DNA from: Adhaeribacter aquaticus DSM 16391
GTDB lineage: Bacteria > Bacteroidota > Bacteroidia > Cytophagales > Hymenobacteraceae
Assembly (NCBI RefSeq): GCF_000473365.1
Contig: NZ_KI421517.1
Location: 1,980,745-2,044,744 of the forward strand
DNA length: 64,000 bases
Direction of reading: 5' to 3'
The notes beneath the pieces were generated by a model. That model was given only the letters and a program-made list of their open reading frames with translations. It made no database searches and had not been told where the DNA came from. The first letter of the stretch is position 1. Each line of letters starts with the position of its first letter. Positions 25,889 to 34,796 of this stretch are shown here, piece by piece. Both the position numbers and the translations under genes were made by a program.

Positions 25889-26578
25889 ATGAAGCAAATA
25901 AAACTACTATCAGCTTTTTCGGGTTTACTCTTCATGACCCTTGGTTGCCAAAAAGAAGACAATGAAACAAAACCATTAAGTGAAGTTCAGGTTACAGACC
26001 AAGCTAAAAAACTAACTCCTTTGGGTGCCTGTACACCCAGTTTTTATTATTACATAAATAAAGAAAGGTCTTTAGGGAATGCTTCTACGCAACGGATTGT
26101 AGTCGGCTTTACTAAACAAATAACTACCGAGGAAAAAAAGTTAATTTTAACTAGCTATGGCAATTTAGACCAGGTAATTTATGAGACAAATACAGGCAGT
26201 GCAGATGCTACTGTTGTTTCTTTGAAGAATGTTTATGATTGTGGACATGTAGATGAGATTTTAAATACATTAAAACTGAACCCGGAAATTCTTTATGCCA
26301 ACCCAGTTTATGATAATGCTGATGCGACCAATTATATAGGAATCACAAACCAATTCTTTGTTAATTTAAAAAATGAATCCTCTGAGAGTAGTTTTAAATC
26401 CCTGGCGGCAAAAACGAATGTGAAAATAGTAGACAAATTATCTAACTTAAGTTTTATAGTAAGCGCTGATAAAAATTCAGAGGGGAATGCCCTGGAAATG
26501 GCTAATTTGTTTTACCAGAATTTAAATGCCAGGTACAGCGAACCCGACTTTCTTTATTTAAGAAAGCAACCTTTATAA
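25889..26578 (+). CDS. Lipoprotein resembling a stand-alone subtilase N-terminal prodomain
   Basis: A 229-residue lipoprotein (lipobox TLGC, Cys20). It contains strands and spacing typical of subtilase N-terminal pro-regions in two units: QRIVVGFTKQITTEEKKLI ... LKLNPEILYANPVYD, and NQFFVNLKNESSESSFKSL ... SEPDFLYLRKQPL, where each ends in the 'P-E/D-x-x-x-A/L-x-P-x-Y' style exit of protease propeptides. No catalytic domain follows: the gene ends and a strong terminator comes next. It faces the S8 protease gene across a shared intergenic region. It could be a free propeptide acting as chaperone or inhibitor, or the remains of a larger protease. The family similarity is from memory. Confidence 0.6.
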   Translation: MKQIKLLSAFSGLLFMTLGCQKEDNETKPLSEVQVTDQAKKLTPLGACTPSFYYYINKERSLGNASTQRIVVGFTKQITTEEKKLILTSYGNLDQVIYETNTGSADATVVSLKNVYDCGHVDEILNTLKLNPEILYANPVYDNADATNYIGITNQFFVNLKNESSESSFKSLAAKTNVKIVDKLSNLSFIVSADKNSEGNALEMANLFYQNLNARYSEPDFLYLRKQPL

Positions 26579-26599
26579 ACTAAGATCTAAAAGATAAGA

Positions 26600-26643
26600 T
26601 ATAATATAAAAGGCTTCTGTTCACAGAAGCCTTTTATATTATA
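26600..26643. terminator. Long perfect hairpin terminator
   Basis: A 21-bp perfect stem: 26600-26620 pairs with 26623-26643 around AGGCTTCTGT-TC-ACAGAAGCCT. It is symmetrical with A and T runs, so it acts in both directions. Confidence 0.85.
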
Positions 26644-27026
26644 AATATCCGCCAATCCCCAATGGCAACCTTAGGTAACCAACATCAATCCAAAAACCTT
26701 TTCTTGCCTGTTAATAAATATATTACTAAAGATCCGCTTTAACTTATTTCTGTAATTTTTAAAAACGAAAACTTAACAATTTTAATTTTTTCAATAAATC
26801 TTAAAACTTCAAATTTTCTTCAGCTTTCATCTTTATAATTAAACAATATTTTAAAAAACAACATTTAACGGCCTAAAAAATAAATAATACGTAATTTTTA
26901 CCTGTTTATTAAATTGTTTTTAACTTTTATCTATTTTTTATTGTTTTTTCAATTATTATTTTTTATTTTGTAAATATTTTAATTTGTAAACTCATAATTG
27001 TGCGTTTATAGAAAACCATCCAACTG
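26644..27026. other. A+T-rich leader region upstream of the DUF1592 gene
   Basis: About 380 bp without a gene, dominated by A and T runs in the last 250 bp. It probably contains the cluster's promoter; no unambiguous box is visible. Confidence 0.4.
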
Positions 27027-29027
27027 TTGCCTATGCTTAGAAAATCCACTCTCGCTCTGCTTTTAGGCACCTTTTTAGCTTCTCCATTACTTGCAGAAGA
27101 ACCCAAAAAAGAATACAAGCCGGACCCATTAATCCTTAAAATTAAGCCTATACTGGAACAACATTGCTTTCCGTGTCACCACGACACAAAACGGTCTGCC
27201 GGTATTAGTCTTAAAAATATATTTATGGGCATAAACGATACCAAGGCCCTTATGGTACGTGATGGCAAGGTGTGGATGAATGCGGTAAAACAAATACAAA
27301 GTGGAGCCATGCCTCCCAGCGGAGAACCTCGTCTTTCGCTGGAAGAGCACGAAACGCTTACCAAAACCATAAATGAAATACTTTATTCGTCCTTAAATGC
27401 CAATAACCCGGGCCGGGTAGTAATGCGGCGTTTAAGCCACAGCGAATACGAGTATTCTGTTCTGAATTTGGTTGGCGTTAGTTACGATGCAAATGAAAAA
27501 TTTCCGTCAGATGCTTCGGGAGGTAAAGGTTTCGACAATTTTGCCAGTACTTTATTCCTGACGCCGCTTAAAATGGAACGATATTACGAAGCTGCCGAGG
27601 AAATTATGGATGAGGCTTATTCCAAGCCTGCCCTATGGGAAAAAATTGTTCCTGAAAATTATGCCGATTCTTTCTGGTTAAAAATAAAAAACTGGGTATT
27701 AAGCTTTTTTACGACCGTAGACCCCAATGAAGGTGTCTTGAATGCGGCAACGGAAGTAATTGTACCTTTTGCCAGTCATGCTTACCGTCGGTTTCTGGAA
27801 CCAGCCGAAAAAGAAAAGTTGCTTTCGCTTTTCTTAAAGGTTTATGAAGGCAATGATGCCGAAGACCGGTATGGGGTAGCGCTTAAAGAAACCTTAAAAG
27901 CTGTTTTGGTTTCACCTAACTTTTTATACCGTTACGAAGAAGAACAACCTGTACCGATTGATCATCCTTATGCACTAAGCAATTTTGAGTTAGCCTCACG
28001 GCTTTCTTATTTCCTTTGGTCAACCTTACCCGATAAAGAACTTTTTGATGCTGCTTACCGGGGCGATTTAGAGGACCCGGCGGTGCTTAAACTGCAGGTT
28101 AGACGCATGTTACAAGACCCTAAAGCCAAACGCTTTGCGGAAAGTTTTTCTACCCAATGGTTTGGTGTTAGCCGGTTAAAAGATACGAATCCGGTGGATC
28201 CGGGACGGTTTCCGGAAATGACGCCCTCGTTGCGCAACGCCATGTACCAGGAAACTGTAGAATACTTTTACCATGTACTAACTAAGAGTCGGAATTTTTT
28301 AGAGTTAATAGACAGCGACTATACTTTCCTGAACGAGGAATTAGCTAAACATTACGGCATAGCCGGGGTTAAAGGATCTGCTATGCGCAGAGTAACCCTG
28401 CAGGACCGCAACCGCGGCGGTGTATTAGGCATGGCCAGTGTACTTACCTCTACATCACTGCCGCTACGTACCAGCCCGGTATTACGGGGCAAGTGGGTTT
28501 TAGAAGAGTTATTGGGAACCCCAGCACCCCCACCCCCACCAGATGCCGGACAATTACCCGAAAAAGCTGCTACTGACCCCAATGCCAGTATCCGGGACTT
28601 GTTAGTACTCCATCGGTCAAAACCGGCTTGTGCCGGTTGCCACCAAAAAATGGATCCTATTGGTTTTGGCCTGGAAAACTTTGACCCAATTGGGCGCTGG
28701 CGTACCAAATATGGCGCTAAACCTATACAAATAGTTTGGGACACTTTACCAAGCGGCGAAACATTCCGCAATCCGGCTGAATTGAAAAAGATATTAGTTA
28801 CAAAGGAGGATGAATTTGCCCGTGTTCTTTCGGAGAAAATGTTTGTATATGCCATAGGCCGGGATGTAGGCTTCACCGACGAATTACACATTCAACGGCT
28901 GACTAAACACTTAAAACAAAACCGTTTTGACACAGAGAAATTCATTATGGAATTGGTAAGCATAGAGCCTTTCCGGTACAAAGTGAACGATAAGGGCGCG
29001 AAGTTTAAAGTATTAGCCAGTAAATAA
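27027..29027 (+). CDS. DUF1592 family secreted cytochrome-like protein (DUF1587/1592/1588/1585)
   Basis: A 666-residue exported protein with a signal peptide ending PLLAEE. A haem-binding CFPCHH motif (Cys47, Cys50, His51) starts the mature part, followed by the DUF1587 block MRRLSHSEYEYSVLNLVGV, the DUF1595-like YRRFLEPAEKEKLLSLF, DUF1592 around ASRLSYFLWSTLPDKELFDA, DUF1588 with GGVLGMASVLTSTSLPLRTS and VLEELLGTPAPPPPP, a second CAGCHQ motif, and DUF1585 at the end with FVYAIGRDVGFTD. This order is that of proteins first noted in planctomycetes (with PSCyt-type haem domains), of unknown biochemical role but presumed periplasmic redox function. First gene of a cluster with its usual partner DUF1552 next. 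Confidence 0.92.
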   Translation: MPMLRKSTLALLLGTFLASPLLAEEPKKEYKPDPLILKIKPILEQHCFPCHHDTKRSAGISLKNIFMGINDTKALMVRDGKVWMNAVKQIQSGAMPPSGEPRLSLEEHETLTKTINEILYSSLNANNPGRVVMRRLSHSEYEYSVLNLVGVSYDANEKFPSDASGGKGFDNFASTLFLTPLKMERYYEAAEEIMDEAYSKPALWEKIVPENYADSFWLKIKNWVLSFFTTVDPNEGVLNAATEVIVPFASHAYRRFLEPAEKEKLLSLFLKVYEGNDAEDRYGVALKETLKAVLVSPNFLYRYEEEQPVPIDHPYALSNFELASRLSYFLWSTLPDKELFDAAYRGDLEDPAVLKLQVRRMLQDPKAKRFAESFSTQWFGVSRLKDTNPVDPGRFPEMTPSLRNAMYQETVEYFYHVLTKSRNFLELIDSDYTFLNEELAKHYGIAGVKGSAMRRVTLQDRNRGGVLGMASVLTSTSLPLRTSPVLRGKWVLEELLGTPAPPPPPDAGQLPEKAATDPNASIRDLLVLHRSKPACAGCHQKMDPIGFGLENFDPIGRWRTKYGAKPIQIVWDTLPSGETFRNPAELKKILVTKEDEFARVLSEKMFVYAIGRDVGFTDELHIQRLTKHLKQNRFDTEKFIMELVSIEPFRYKVNDKGAKFKVLASK

Positions 29028-29164
29028 GCGCCTTAAGGCAAATTAGATTTGAAAGAATGTTTTGATAAAGAGCGGCACAGCTGATAAATTTTGAAGGAAG
29101 TTAAAAGCTAAGAACCAAAACGAATAGGTAAATAAACTGTCAAACAATAAAATAGAAAACCGAT

Positions 29165-30547
29165 ATGAGCAGCAATTGGCATATTTCCCGCCGCCGGATG
29201 TTAAAAGGTCTAGGCGCCTGTATTGCCCTTCCGTTTCTTCAGGCAATGGTCCCTCCTGGAATGAGCATGTATAACATGCCTAAAAAGCCAGTCCGGTTTT
29301 CTTTTTTATACATGCCCAATGGCGTAAACCAGGACCACTGGACCCCTGCTCAGTTTGGCAGTAAGTTTGAACTAACCAAAACTTTGCGGCCTTTAGCCAA
29401 AGTAAGACAGGATATCACAATCCTGAATGAGCTCATGAATAAGGGTTCGATTTTCCCCGGCGCAGAAGGTCACTTTTGCAAAACTGCCAATATTATGACT
29501 TGCCGGCCCATTTTAAAAACAACGGGCGAGGATTTAAATAGCGGCGGTATTTCTTTCGACCAACTGGTAGCGCAACAAAAAGGCCAGAGCACCTTATTTG
29601 ATTCGCTACAGTACGGCATGGAGCGCATAAATTCAGGTATTTGCGGAGCCACCGGTTTTACCCGGCTTTATGCCGCCAGTGTTTCCTGGAAATCGCCTAA
29701 CCAACCTTGTACCCGGGAAATAGATCCGCGCATGGCCTTCAACCGCTTGTTCCGGAGCTTTGTACCTTCCACTAAAAAGCGGGATGAAACCTGGAAGTCG
29801 AGTGTGCTGGATTTAGTACAGGAAGACGCTAAAGCCCTGCAACGGAAATTAGGCCGCTCTGACCAGGACAAGCTGGAAGAATACCTGGAGTCTATCCGGT
29901 CACTGGAAATGCGGATAGACAACGAAGAGAAAATAAAAGCTTTTGAGCGGCATGTTACGCCCGAAATAAAAAAAGAACTGGTACACCTGAATTTGCGGAT
30001 TGATGAATTTAAGGAGCAATATGTAGGCGTAGATATTACTGAAAAAGTACGTCAGATGCTCGATATTCAGGCTCTTGCTTTCCAGTCCGATGCCACCCGG
30101 GTAAGCAGTTTTATGTTTGGGAATGCAGCCAGCAACCGGAACTTCTCTTTTATACCAGGAGTACAAGGCAGCCATCACCAAATTTCGCACCACCAGAACA
30201 ACGCCGGAGAAATGGAGCAATACCGGAAAATAAACGAGTTTTATGTAACCCAGCTGGCTTACTACCTTGAAAAGCTAAAGTCTATTCCGGATGGTGAAAG
30301 TAACCTCCTGGACAATTCTGTTGTCATGTTTACATCGGGCCTGCGCGATGGCAATTCCCATTCTTCGAAAAACATACCCGTTATTGTAGCCGGTAAAGCA
30401 GGCGGAAAACTGAAAACCGGACAAAACTTACAATTTAAACCAGAAACGCCTTTATCTAATCTTTACCTTTCTCTGGCCCGCGTGTTAGATGTTCGCTTAT
30501 CGAAATTTGCCGATAGCACCGGAGAATTAAGCGAAATCTATGCGTAG
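29165..30547 (+). CDS. DUF1552 family exported protein (partner of DUF1592)
   Basis: A 460-residue protein with a twin-arginine signal (SRRRMLKGLGACIALPFLQ). DUF1552 features: VRFSFLYMPNGVNQDHW, the GAEGHFCKTANIMTCRP block, GSHHQISHHQNN and NSVVMFTSGLRDGNSHSSKN. The late blocks with several His and Asp residues resemble alkaline-phosphatase/sulfatase-type metal sites in the broader family, but no activity is established. Tat export implies folding, possibly with a cofactor, in the cytoplasm. It follows the DUF1592 gene by 137 bp and its last codons overlap the next gene by 8 bp, so all three are one transcription unit. Confidence 0.9.
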   Translation: MSSNWHISRRRMLKGLGACIALPFLQAMVPPGMSMYNMPKKPVRFSFLYMPNGVNQDHWTPAQFGSKFELTKTLRPLAKVRQDITILNELMNKGSIFPGAEGHFCKTANIMTCRPILKTTGEDLNSGGISFDQLVAQQKGQSTLFDSLQYGMERINSGICGATGFTRLYAASVSWKSPNQPCTREIDPRMAFNRLFRSFVPSTKKRDETWKSSVLDLVQEDAKALQRKLGRSDQDKLEEYLESIRSLEMRIDNEEKIKAFERHVTPEIKKELVHLNLRIDEFKEQYVGVDITEKVRQMLDIQALAFQSDATRVSSFMFGNAASNRNFSFIPGVQGSHHQISHHQNNAGEMEQYRKINEFYVTQLAYYLEKLKSIPDGESNLLDNSVVMFTSGLRDGNSHSSKNIPVIVAGKAGGKLKTGQNLQFKPETPLSNLYLSLARVLDVRLSKFADSTGELSEIYA

Positions 30548-32051
30548 CAGAATAATACAGAAGTTTTTAGTACCAACTGTTTCTTTTCAGAAAGTTTATA
30601 TTCCTTACCGGCTTCTGCTGCTGCCCTTGGCTGGGGCTATGCTTTTACTACCCCGGCTAAAACCAACACATGGCGAAGTTCCGGACCTGGTGCATTGGTT
30701 AGGGCGTTTTCACCCATTGGTGGTGCATTTTCCGGTTGTACTGGTCTTAATGGCCTTGCTTTTTGAATTGGCCAGGAAATTCAGGATAATCCATATATCC
30801 GCCGCTACAATTGGAGTGGTACTAGGCTTTAGTTTAGCGGGGTCTTTGGCTTCTGTGGGCATGGGTTTCCTGTTGTATTACACCGGTGAATATACCGGTG
30901 AAATCATGCAGGGACATTTATGGGGTGGTGTTTTGCTAACCTCCGTGGTGGCCATTACCTTATTCTTATTCTTGACTTTCCGGCAATACCGTTCCAAAGC
31001 TGTATATAGCAGCTATCTTACATTTTTGGTACTAGCCAATGGTATTCTTATTTATACCAGCCACCAGGGGGGCTCACTTACGCATGGCAGTGAGTATCTC
31101 TCAGAACATGCTCCTAAATTCAACCGGGCAGGCCAGGCTGTGTTTACACCAAAAGCAGAATCAGAAATGCTGGTTTACCACGATGTGGTAGTGCCCGTGT
31201 TAAATCAAAAATGCATGAGCTGCCATAACGAGAACAAAGCCAAAGGAGATTTAATAATGACCACTTATGAGGCTATGCTGAAGGGTGGCAAAGGCGAACA
31301 TCCTACTTTGGTTCCCGGGTCTGCGAAAGAAAGTGATATGTTCCGCCGGGTTATGCTCCCGGAAGACGATGATGACCATATGCCTACCAAGGGTAAACCA
31401 AACCTCACCAAAGATGAAATTGAGCTAATTGCCTGGTGGATTAATCATGGAGCCGATACAACCATGCGGGTGCCCCAGATGGCTACCGATCAGCAAATTA
31501 AACCTGTATTAACAAACTATTTAACTGACCTAAAAACCCAACAACGCACCAAGTTTTTGCAGCAACAAAGCTTGAAGGATCTTCTAAAAGAAATACCTGC
31601 CAGTAATAATGTGGTATTGCAATTAGATCCTTATGATGAAAAAGGCATTAACCTTTCTATGCCTTTTCCGCCGGGTATTTTTGCAGATAAAGATATAATT
31701 AAACTCCAGCCATTGTTTCCCAGCATTACCAAGGCCTCGGTAATGGGCAGTGAAATAACCGATGATGCTTTATACCATATAGGACAAATGTCCGCTTTAC
31801 AGGAGCTTTATTTGCAGCAAACCAAAATAGATGGTTCTGGCCTGATTCATTTATCTTCCCTAAAAAACCTGCATTTGCTGGACCTTTCCAAAACGCAGGT
31901 AAATGATGGCCAACTGTTGCATGTTTTACAGTTGCCAGCGCTGGAAGATTTAATTCTGTACGAAACCACTGTTTCAAAAGAAGTGGTGGAAGCCATCCGG
32001 AAAAACAAACCAGACTTAAATGTGAAGCTGGAGCGGGGTAAGTTTTTTTAA
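30540..32051 (+). CDS. Membrane cytochrome protein: DUF2231-like helices, PSCyt1-type haem motif, leucine-rich repeats
   Basis: A 503-residue protein. Residues about 20-175 carry four or more membrane helices with HPLVVHFPVVLVLMALLFEL, the DUF2231-like pattern with His residues that could bind haem. A periplasmic domain follows with CMSCHN (about residue 226), then GDLIMTTYEAMLKGG, MPEDDDDHMP-like acidic stretch and ELIAWWINHGA, the C-type cytochrome domain seen in planctomycete-type proteins. The last 110 residues hold leucine-rich repeats (LQELYLQQTKIDGSGLIHLS, LHLLDLSKTQVNDGQLL). It could link the secreted DUF1592/DUF1552 pair to the respiratory chain; that is inference from context. Starts inside the end of the DUF1552 gene. 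Confidence 0.85.
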   Translation: MRSRIIQKFLVPTVSFQKVYIPYRLLLLPLAGAMLLLPRLKPTHGEVPDLVHWLGRFHPLVVHFPVVLVLMALLFELARKFRIIHISAATIGVVLGFSLAGSLASVGMGFLLYYTGEYTGEIMQGHLWGGVLLTSVVAITLFLFLTFRQYRSKAVYSSYLTFLVLANGILIYTSHQGGSLTHGSEYLSEHAPKFNRAGQAVFTPKAESEMLVYHDVVVPVLNQKCMSCHNENKAKGDLIMTTYEAMLKGGKGEHPTLVPGSAKESDMFRRVMLPEDDDDHMPTKGKPNLTKDEIELIAWWINHGADTTMRVPQMATDQQIKPVLTNYLTDLKTQQRTKFLQQQSLKDLLKEIPASNNVVLQLDPYDEKGINLSMPFPPGIFADKDIIKLQPLFPSITKASVMGSEITDDALYHIGQMSALQELYLQQTKIDGSGLIHLSSLKNLHLLDLSKTQVNDGQLLHVLQLPALEDLILYETTVSKEVVEAIRKNKPDLNVKLERGKFF

Positions 32052-32123
32052 AACTCCGCTCCACCTGCACAATACTTTATAAGCTATTACTGGAAGAAAG
32101 AACCTAAAACTATCCACCCGCAA

Positions 32124-33881
32124 ATGAAAAAACTGATTCCGGTCCTCCTTTTCTTGTGCCAGCTTTCTGTATTCGCTCAGAACAACAATACCGAAAGCTA
32201 CCCACCCCATCCTGCCTCCGTAGAACAGGCAGGTGTTCCAAAAGGTGAAGTAATAAAGTTAACCTTTGAAAATTCTAAAATTTTTCCGGGAACCTGGCGG
32301 GAATATTGGGTTTATGTTCCGGCACAGTACGATGGTAAAAAGCCAGCCTGTGTTTACGTAAACCAGGATGGCTTACAGTGGAATGCCCCTACGGTTTTTG
32401 ATAATTTAATTCATCAAAAAGAAATGCCGGTAACCATTGGGGTATTTGTTACCCCAGGAAGAGTTAGAGCGCTGAATGAGGAAGTAGCTTTAGACAGGTT
32501 TAACCGGAGTTATGAATTTGATGGATTAGGTGATGCTTATGCCCGTTTTATTTTAGAAGAGATACTACCAGAAGTAGAAAAGCAAAAAACCAGTGATGGC
32601 CGCTCCATCAAATTATCAAAGAATGGAAACGACCGGGCCATTGGTGGCGCCAGTACCGGGGCAGTTGCCTCCTTTACGGCTGCCTGGGAACGTCCGCAGG
32701 AATTTTCCCGGGTATTTAGTGTAGTAGGTACTTTTGTTGGATTAAGAGGAGCCGATCAATATCATACCTTAATTAGGAAAGTAGAACCGAAACCCCTGCG
32801 GGTGTTTTTGCAGGATGGCACCAACGACCTGAACGTGTACGCCGGCGATTGGTGGAAAGCGAACGAAACCATGGAAAGAGCTTTAATTTTTGCGGGTTAC
32901 GAGGTAAATCATATTTGGGGAGAAGGTGCCCACAACAACCGGCATGGCGCTGCTATCTTTCCGGAAGCCATGAAATACCTCTGGAAAGACTGGCCCCAAC
33001 CGGTTAAAAAAGGATTAACTAATAATCAAACTTTAAAAGAAATATTAGTGCCTGGCCAGGAATGGGAGTTAGTAGGTAAGGGATATGGCTTTGCAGATGG
33101 CATTACTGCCAATGCTGCCGGAGAAGTATTTTTTCAGGATGCTGGTAATTCCAAAACGTATAAAGTAGACCCAACTGGAAAACTAACTTCCCTCCCGCTA
33201 AATGCTAAAAAAGCCAGTGGCACTGCTTTTGGTCCGGATGGCACCCGGTATGTAGTAGCCCGTGCTACAAACGAAATTCTTACTTATGATGCCAAAGGAA
33301 AAGAAACCGTACTGGTCCATGATATCAAAGGAAATGACCTGGTGGTGGCGCATAACGGCAACATCTATGTTACGGCTCCGGAAGGAAAAGACAAGCCTAG
33401 TAAAATTTATTTAATAAAGCCCAACGGCGAAAAAAGTGTTGTGGACGAGGGTTTGAAATATGCTAATGGCATTACCCTTACGCCTGACCAACAACAGTTA
33501 TATGTTTCGGACTCCCAGTCGCATGTTGTTTACATTTATCAGATAAGACCAGACGGAAAGCTGGCCTATAAACAAAAGTATGGCTGGTTACATACCAACG
33601 AGTACGACGAATATATTTCCGGAGCAGATGGTATGAAAGTGGACCGTAAAGGACGGGTTTATGTAACTACCAAAATGGGCGTTCAAATCCTTGACCAAAT
33701 TGGGAAAGTTTACGCCATATTACCTGTACCGGGTGGTAATGCCTCTAATATTTGCTTTGGTGGTTCTAATTTCGACAATTTATATGTGACTGCAGGGGAT
33801 AAAGTTTACCGACGAAAATTGAATATCCAAGGTGCAAATACATTCGAAAGTCCTTTTAAACCTACTAAGCCAAGTTTGTAA
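32124..33881 (+). CDS. Fusion of esterase domain and SMP-30/gluconolactonase-like beta-propeller, secreted
   Basis: A 585-residue protein with a signal peptide ending SVFAQ. Residues about 40-295 are an alpha/beta-hydrolase of the enterochelin-esterase/putative esterase type: strand YWVYVPAQYDGKKPACVYV, nucleophile elbow GASTGA (Ser177), Asp in VFLQDGTNDLN and His in GEGAHNNRHG. Residues about 310-585 are a six-bladed SMP-30/gluconolactonase-type propeller (GYGFADGITANAAGEVFFQD, YANGITLTPDQQQLYVSDSQ, GADGMKVDRKGRVYVT). The combination suggests hydrolysis of esters or lactones of carbohydrate outside the cytoplasm. It follows the cytochrome gene by 72 bp in the same direction. Confidence 0.88.
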   Translation: MKKLIPVLLFLCQLSVFAQNNNTESYPPHPASVEQAGVPKGEVIKLTFENSKIFPGTWREYWVYVPAQYDGKKPACVYVNQDGLQWNAPTVFDNLIHQKEMPVTIGVFVTPGRVRALNEEVALDRFNRSYEFDGLGDAYARFILEEILPEVEKQKTSDGRSIKLSKNGNDRAIGGASTGAVASFTAAWERPQEFSRVFSVVGTFVGLRGADQYHTLIRKVEPKPLRVFLQDGTNDLNVYAGDWWKANETMERALIFAGYEVNHIWGEGAHNNRHGAAIFPEAMKYLWKDWPQPVKKGLTNNQTLKEILVPGQEWELVGKGYGFADGITANAAGEVFFQDAGNSKTYKVDPTGKLTSLPLNAKKASGTAFGPDGTRYVVARATNEILTYDAKGKETVLVHDIKGNDLVVAHNGNIYVTAPEGKDKPSKIYLIKPNGEKSVVDEGLKYANGITLTPDQQQLYVSDSQSHVVYIYQIRPDGKLAYKQKYGWLHTNEYDEYISGADGMKVDRKGRVYVTTKMGVQILDQIGKVYAILPVPGGNASNICFGGSNFDNLYVTAGDKVYRRKLNIQGANTFESPFKPTKPSL

Positions 33882-34029
33882 TAAAAAGCCTGGACTAAAG
33901 CAGTTATTCCGGCTCCTCCCTTTTTTATTTTCCACCAGACTAATACGCTGGAATAAATTATGGGGGCAAGAGAGAAAGCAATCAGGTAAAGAACCAGAAA
34001 ATATATAAATTGAATATAACCAGCTCGAT

Positions 34030-34659
34030 ATGAAAAAATATTTACTTTACTTATTCTTTTTACTCCCAACTGTTTTATTAGCCCAAGCTGCTAAAAATGC
34101 TAAACCCGTTAAAAATGCGGCCCAGCAAAAGCAATTTGTGCTTTTTGATGTAGAATTTACTTATACCAAAGAAGATGCGGATAACTCCACGCCAAGTAAA
34201 TCGCATTACTATGTAACCGGTAACAAAATAAATCCTAATCGTCCTAAAGACTGGACTTCACCGGTAGACTATCGAAATGGCACGGTACACATGCGTCTGG
34301 AAGTATTGGAAAAGCCCGCCGGAAATGCCCCTACTACCTGGAGTTTATGCTACATACCTAACAAAGGGCAGGGAAACGGGTATGGTTGCACCAACACATC
34401 GGTTTATTTTGATAAAGGAGTTTATGAAAAAGACATACCTATGACATCCTTTTGGGAAAACGAGTCTATTATCTGGACGGAGGGCATCAAACAAATGGAT
34501 TTGGTTATAAAAGATAACAGTGGCGGCCAGGGCCATGCGCATAAACGAGCTGATCATGAGTTATTTTTTCCTACTAAAGTCCGGATTACCATGGTTCAGG
34601 TAGCTGCCGGGGCAAAATATGATCCCAGCCAGGTTCCTAATTTACCTCGAACCCAATAA
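34030..34659 (+). CDS. Hypothetical secreted protein of the DUF1592 cluster
   Basis: A 209-residue protein with a signal peptide ending VLLAQ. The mature part opens with a Lys/Ala linker, then VLFDVEFTYTKEDADNSTPS, TVHMRLEVLEKPAGNAPTTW, LCYIPNKGQGNGYGCTNTSV and VRITMVQVAAGAKYDPSQVP, reading as a beta-rich domain with two Cys that could form a disulfide. I do not recognise a named family. It is the last gene of the unit (148-bp gap) and in my recollection similar short proteins accompany these clusters, so a structural or accessory role is plausible. Confidence 0.7.
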   Translation: MKKYLLYLFFLLPTVLLAQAAKNAKPVKNAAQQKQFVLFDVEFTYTKEDADNSTPSKSHYYVTGNKINPNRPKDWTSPVDYRNGTVHMRLEVLEKPAGNAPTTWSLCYIPNKGQGNGYGCTNTSVYFDKGVYEKDIPMTSFWENESIIWTEGIKQMDLVIKDNSGGQGHAHKRADHELFFPTKVRITMVQVAAGAKYDPSQVPNLPRTQ

Positions 34660-34796
34660 CATTGGGTAAACTCCCACCTTATTTTAAACCTTGAGAAGTA
34701 TCTTTTACAATTCAAGATCTCCCAAGTAAGAAAAGACAATAATTCTATATTAAAGACAATACACGTGCGTAAATAGGACTTATAAACTTCAAGAGG

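Noticed and set aside
28352-28891. A 179-residue minus-strand frame inside the DUF1592 gene
   Set aside because: It is antisense to well-conserved DUF1588/DUF1585 blocks and a haem motif.
29900-30220. A 106-residue hydrophobic minus-strand frame over the DUF1552 gene
   Set aside because: Hydrophobic only because it is the complement of a charged, Lys/Glu-rich region of DUF1552.
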